Positions 4,530 to 5,877 of a stretch of DNA of 5,877 nucleotides are shown piece by piece (position 1 is the first letter of the stretch; every line of letters begins with the position of its first letter). The stretch is taken from positions 1 to 5,877 of the forward strand of contig DMPJ01000167.1 of NCBI GenBank assembly GCA_003456035.1. Direction: 5' to 3'. Made by a program: the position numbers and the translations under genes. The DNA is from Planktothrix sp. UBA8402. Its GTDB lineage: Bacteria; Cyanobacteriota; Cyanobacteriia; Cyanobacteriales; Microcoleaceae. The notes under the pieces are model-generated. The model saw nothing but the letters and a program-made list of their open reading frames with translations, was not told the origin of the DNA and did not search any database.

Positions 4530-5877
4530 CTAAAAATCATATTCCACTTCTAAAATTTCCGTGTATTCAAATTCATTCGGACTTTGATGGACTAAAGGAT
4601 AAGGATTTCCGGCTAATTCTATCCAGTCTTCCTCACAATCATTTTTAGGAGAATTGTAGGATAAAACATACTCTCGCCCAATGCGTTTTTGCATCTCTTG
4701 CGCCACTTCTCCCCGCCATTGAGTCTTCGTAACTAAAACAATTAATTGATTCGCTAATTGAGGAATAATATTAGCAATTTGTCGCCGATAAATTTCATCT
4801 AAACTACCAAAAGGAGAGTCCATAACAATCGGAAAGGTACTACTATCTGGCCCCATTAAGGTATTTTTTTGACTCCATTCTCTGACCCCATCAATAATTC
4901 CTCCAATAAAAGATAAACTTAAAATCTGATTTTCCCCCGTTGAAGCCGCAACTTCCGCTTCATCTCCGGCGGTAGTTTCTACTAATTTTAATTCATATTT
5001 TTCGGTTAATTTAGGTAAATAAGGCGTAAAGGAAATTTGACTAAATAAATTTTGAACCCGCTTTTCTAACTGACAGCGAAACTGTTGGTCTAAACGGTCT
5101 TTAACTTCCGTTAAACGCAGAATTGCATCGTGAGTGGCGGCAATTCTTCTTTGGACTAACAGTTGCTTCATTTCATTCATTTGCTGTTTATCAATTTGTC
5201 GAGATAAACTCTCAACTGTCACTTTAAAAGTTTCGATTTGTTGCTGATTTGAACCTGTTTCTCGATTCAGTTCACTAATTTTAAGTTCAATTTCATCTAA
5301 ACGTTTTTGTAACTCCTGAATATCCTCATCAGGAAACTTTCTCAGTTTATTAGTAATACTATCGAGTTCATTTTCAACCCTTTGTAATTCCTCCCTACAA
5401 GTTTGAATATTCAGTTGTTGACGATTAATTTCTTCCCAAAATTGAATCCCTTGTTTATCTAATTCATCGACTTGGGTACTCAAACGAATCGCCGTTTCAT
5501 CAATATCCGCAGTCCCGGCTCGATTTAATAAGTTTTGAACCTGTTCGTATTCAATCTTTCCAGGGACTAATTCCGCCCCACAAATACATTGTTTTTGCTC
5601 TAATAAATTTTGTACAAACTGTTTTGTAATTCCCGTATTTAACTCTCCTCGTTCTCGTAAACCCGAAAATAAACTTCTAAATTCAGCCGTTAATTCCGGG
5701 ATTAAAACCGTATAGGCTTTTGTAGAAATAGCCCGATTAATGGCAATATGAGCTTGATGCAGTTGTTCCCGTAATGATTGTTTTTTGCGTTCTAATTCAT
5801 CCCGCAACTTTTGTAATTCAGCCGCCCCACTTAACTCCATTAATCTCTCGCTTAGGGTGAGTTTTACCTGTTTTAGA
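4530..5877 (-). CDS. Rad50/SbcC/DndD-like coiled-coil ATPase, C-terminal part (cut by window edge)
   Basis: The frame is open from the right edge to a TAG at 4530, giving 448 visible residues; the first ATG at 5840 is internal, because LKQVKLTLSERL is encoded before it without a stop. The N-terminal Walker A lobe must lie outside. Numbering visible residues from the edge, 1-80 are helical and charged, followed by a hook-like QCICGAEL (96-103) with Cys97 and Cys99. A long coiled coil runs from ~125 to ~275. The C-terminal ABC lobe has a signature STGENQILSLSF (312-323), Walker B and D-loop FPIVMDSPFGSLD (348-360), and QLIVLVTKTQW (376-386). A DS pair where Rad50 and SbcC have DE resembles DndD, the ATPase of DNA phosphorothioation systems. 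DndD, or a related defence or DNA-repair SMC-like protein, is the best guess; no other dnd gene is visible. The next gene is rep, 130 bp downstream. Confidence 0.8.
   Translation of the reverse strand, partial: LKQVKLTLSERLMELSGAAELQKLRDELERKKQSLREQLHQAHIAINRAISTKAYTVLIPELTAEFRSLFSGLRERGELNTGITKQFVQNLLEQKQCICGAELVPGKIEYEQVQNLLNRAGTADIDETAIRLSTQVDELDKQGIQFWEEINRQQLNIQTCREELQRVENELDSITNKLRKFPDEDIQELQKRLDEIELKISELNRETGSNQQQIETFKVTVESLSRQIDKQQMNEMKQLLVQRRIAATHDAILRLTEVKDRLDQQFRCQLEKRVQNLFSQISFTPYLPKLTEKYELKLVETTAGDEAEVAASTGENQILSLSFIGGIIDGVREWSQKNTLMGPDSSTFPIVMDSPFGSLDEIYRRQIANIIPQLANQLIVLVTKTQWRGEVAQEMQKRIGREYVLSYNSPKNDCEEDWIELAGNPYPLVHQSPNEFEYTEILEVEYDF

Noticed and set aside
4530..5840. Treating the ATPase gene as complete from ATG 5840
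   Set aside because: The frame continues without a stop to the window edge, and the visible protein has Walker B and signature motifs but no Walker A, so the start is outside.
1..5877. CRISPR array, tRNA, rRNA or transposase gene
   Set aside because: No regularly spaced short repeats, no cloverleaf or rRNA-like stretch, and no transposase motifs were seen on either strand by eye.

Overview
The window looks like a filamentous, moderately AT-rich cyanobacterium; this is inferred, and an Oscillatoriales-type genome is only a guess. Three things point there. The HIP1 octamer GCGATCGC occurs six times in the first 1.26 kb. The rep-like protein belongs to a family known from cyanobacteria. A C/G-rich palindrome of a kind often seen between cyanobacterial genes lies at 1269-1367. 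Every gene I can support is on the minus strand, so the reading order runs from the right end of the window to the left.

Right part (1370-5877): the C-terminal ~448 residues of a Rad50/SbcC/DndD-like coiled-coil ATPase come first; its reading frame is still open at the window edge, so the gene is cut. After its stop there is a 130-bp gap holding a promoter-like element on a perfect TTGACGTCAA palindrome. Next is a ~1009-residue TOPRIM-helicase protein of the cyanobacterial plasmid replication (CyRepA1, DUF3854) type. This 4.6 kb contains no HIP1 site and looks like plasmid or integrated-plasmid DNA. A 99-bp imperfect palindrome sits 2 bp beyond the rep stop codon.

Left part (1-1261): this is HIP1-rich and holds two toxin-antitoxin-like units. 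One is a complete DUF433/DUF5615 pair with a 29-bp gene overlap, a TTG start for the second gene, and a clear Shine-Dalgarno for each gene. The other is the first 27 codons of a DUF4160 gene, cut by the left edge; its usual partner DUF2442 would lie outside. The complete pair is bracketed by two ~125-bp direct repeats (278-402 and 1135-1261), and each repeat lies upstream of one of the two units. This arrangement would let the pair be gained or lost by recombination.

Taken together, the window reads as an accessory region: a replication module next to a possible defence or DNA-maintenance ATPase, followed by a small stability island. I see no rRNA, tRNA, CRISPR array or transposase gene.
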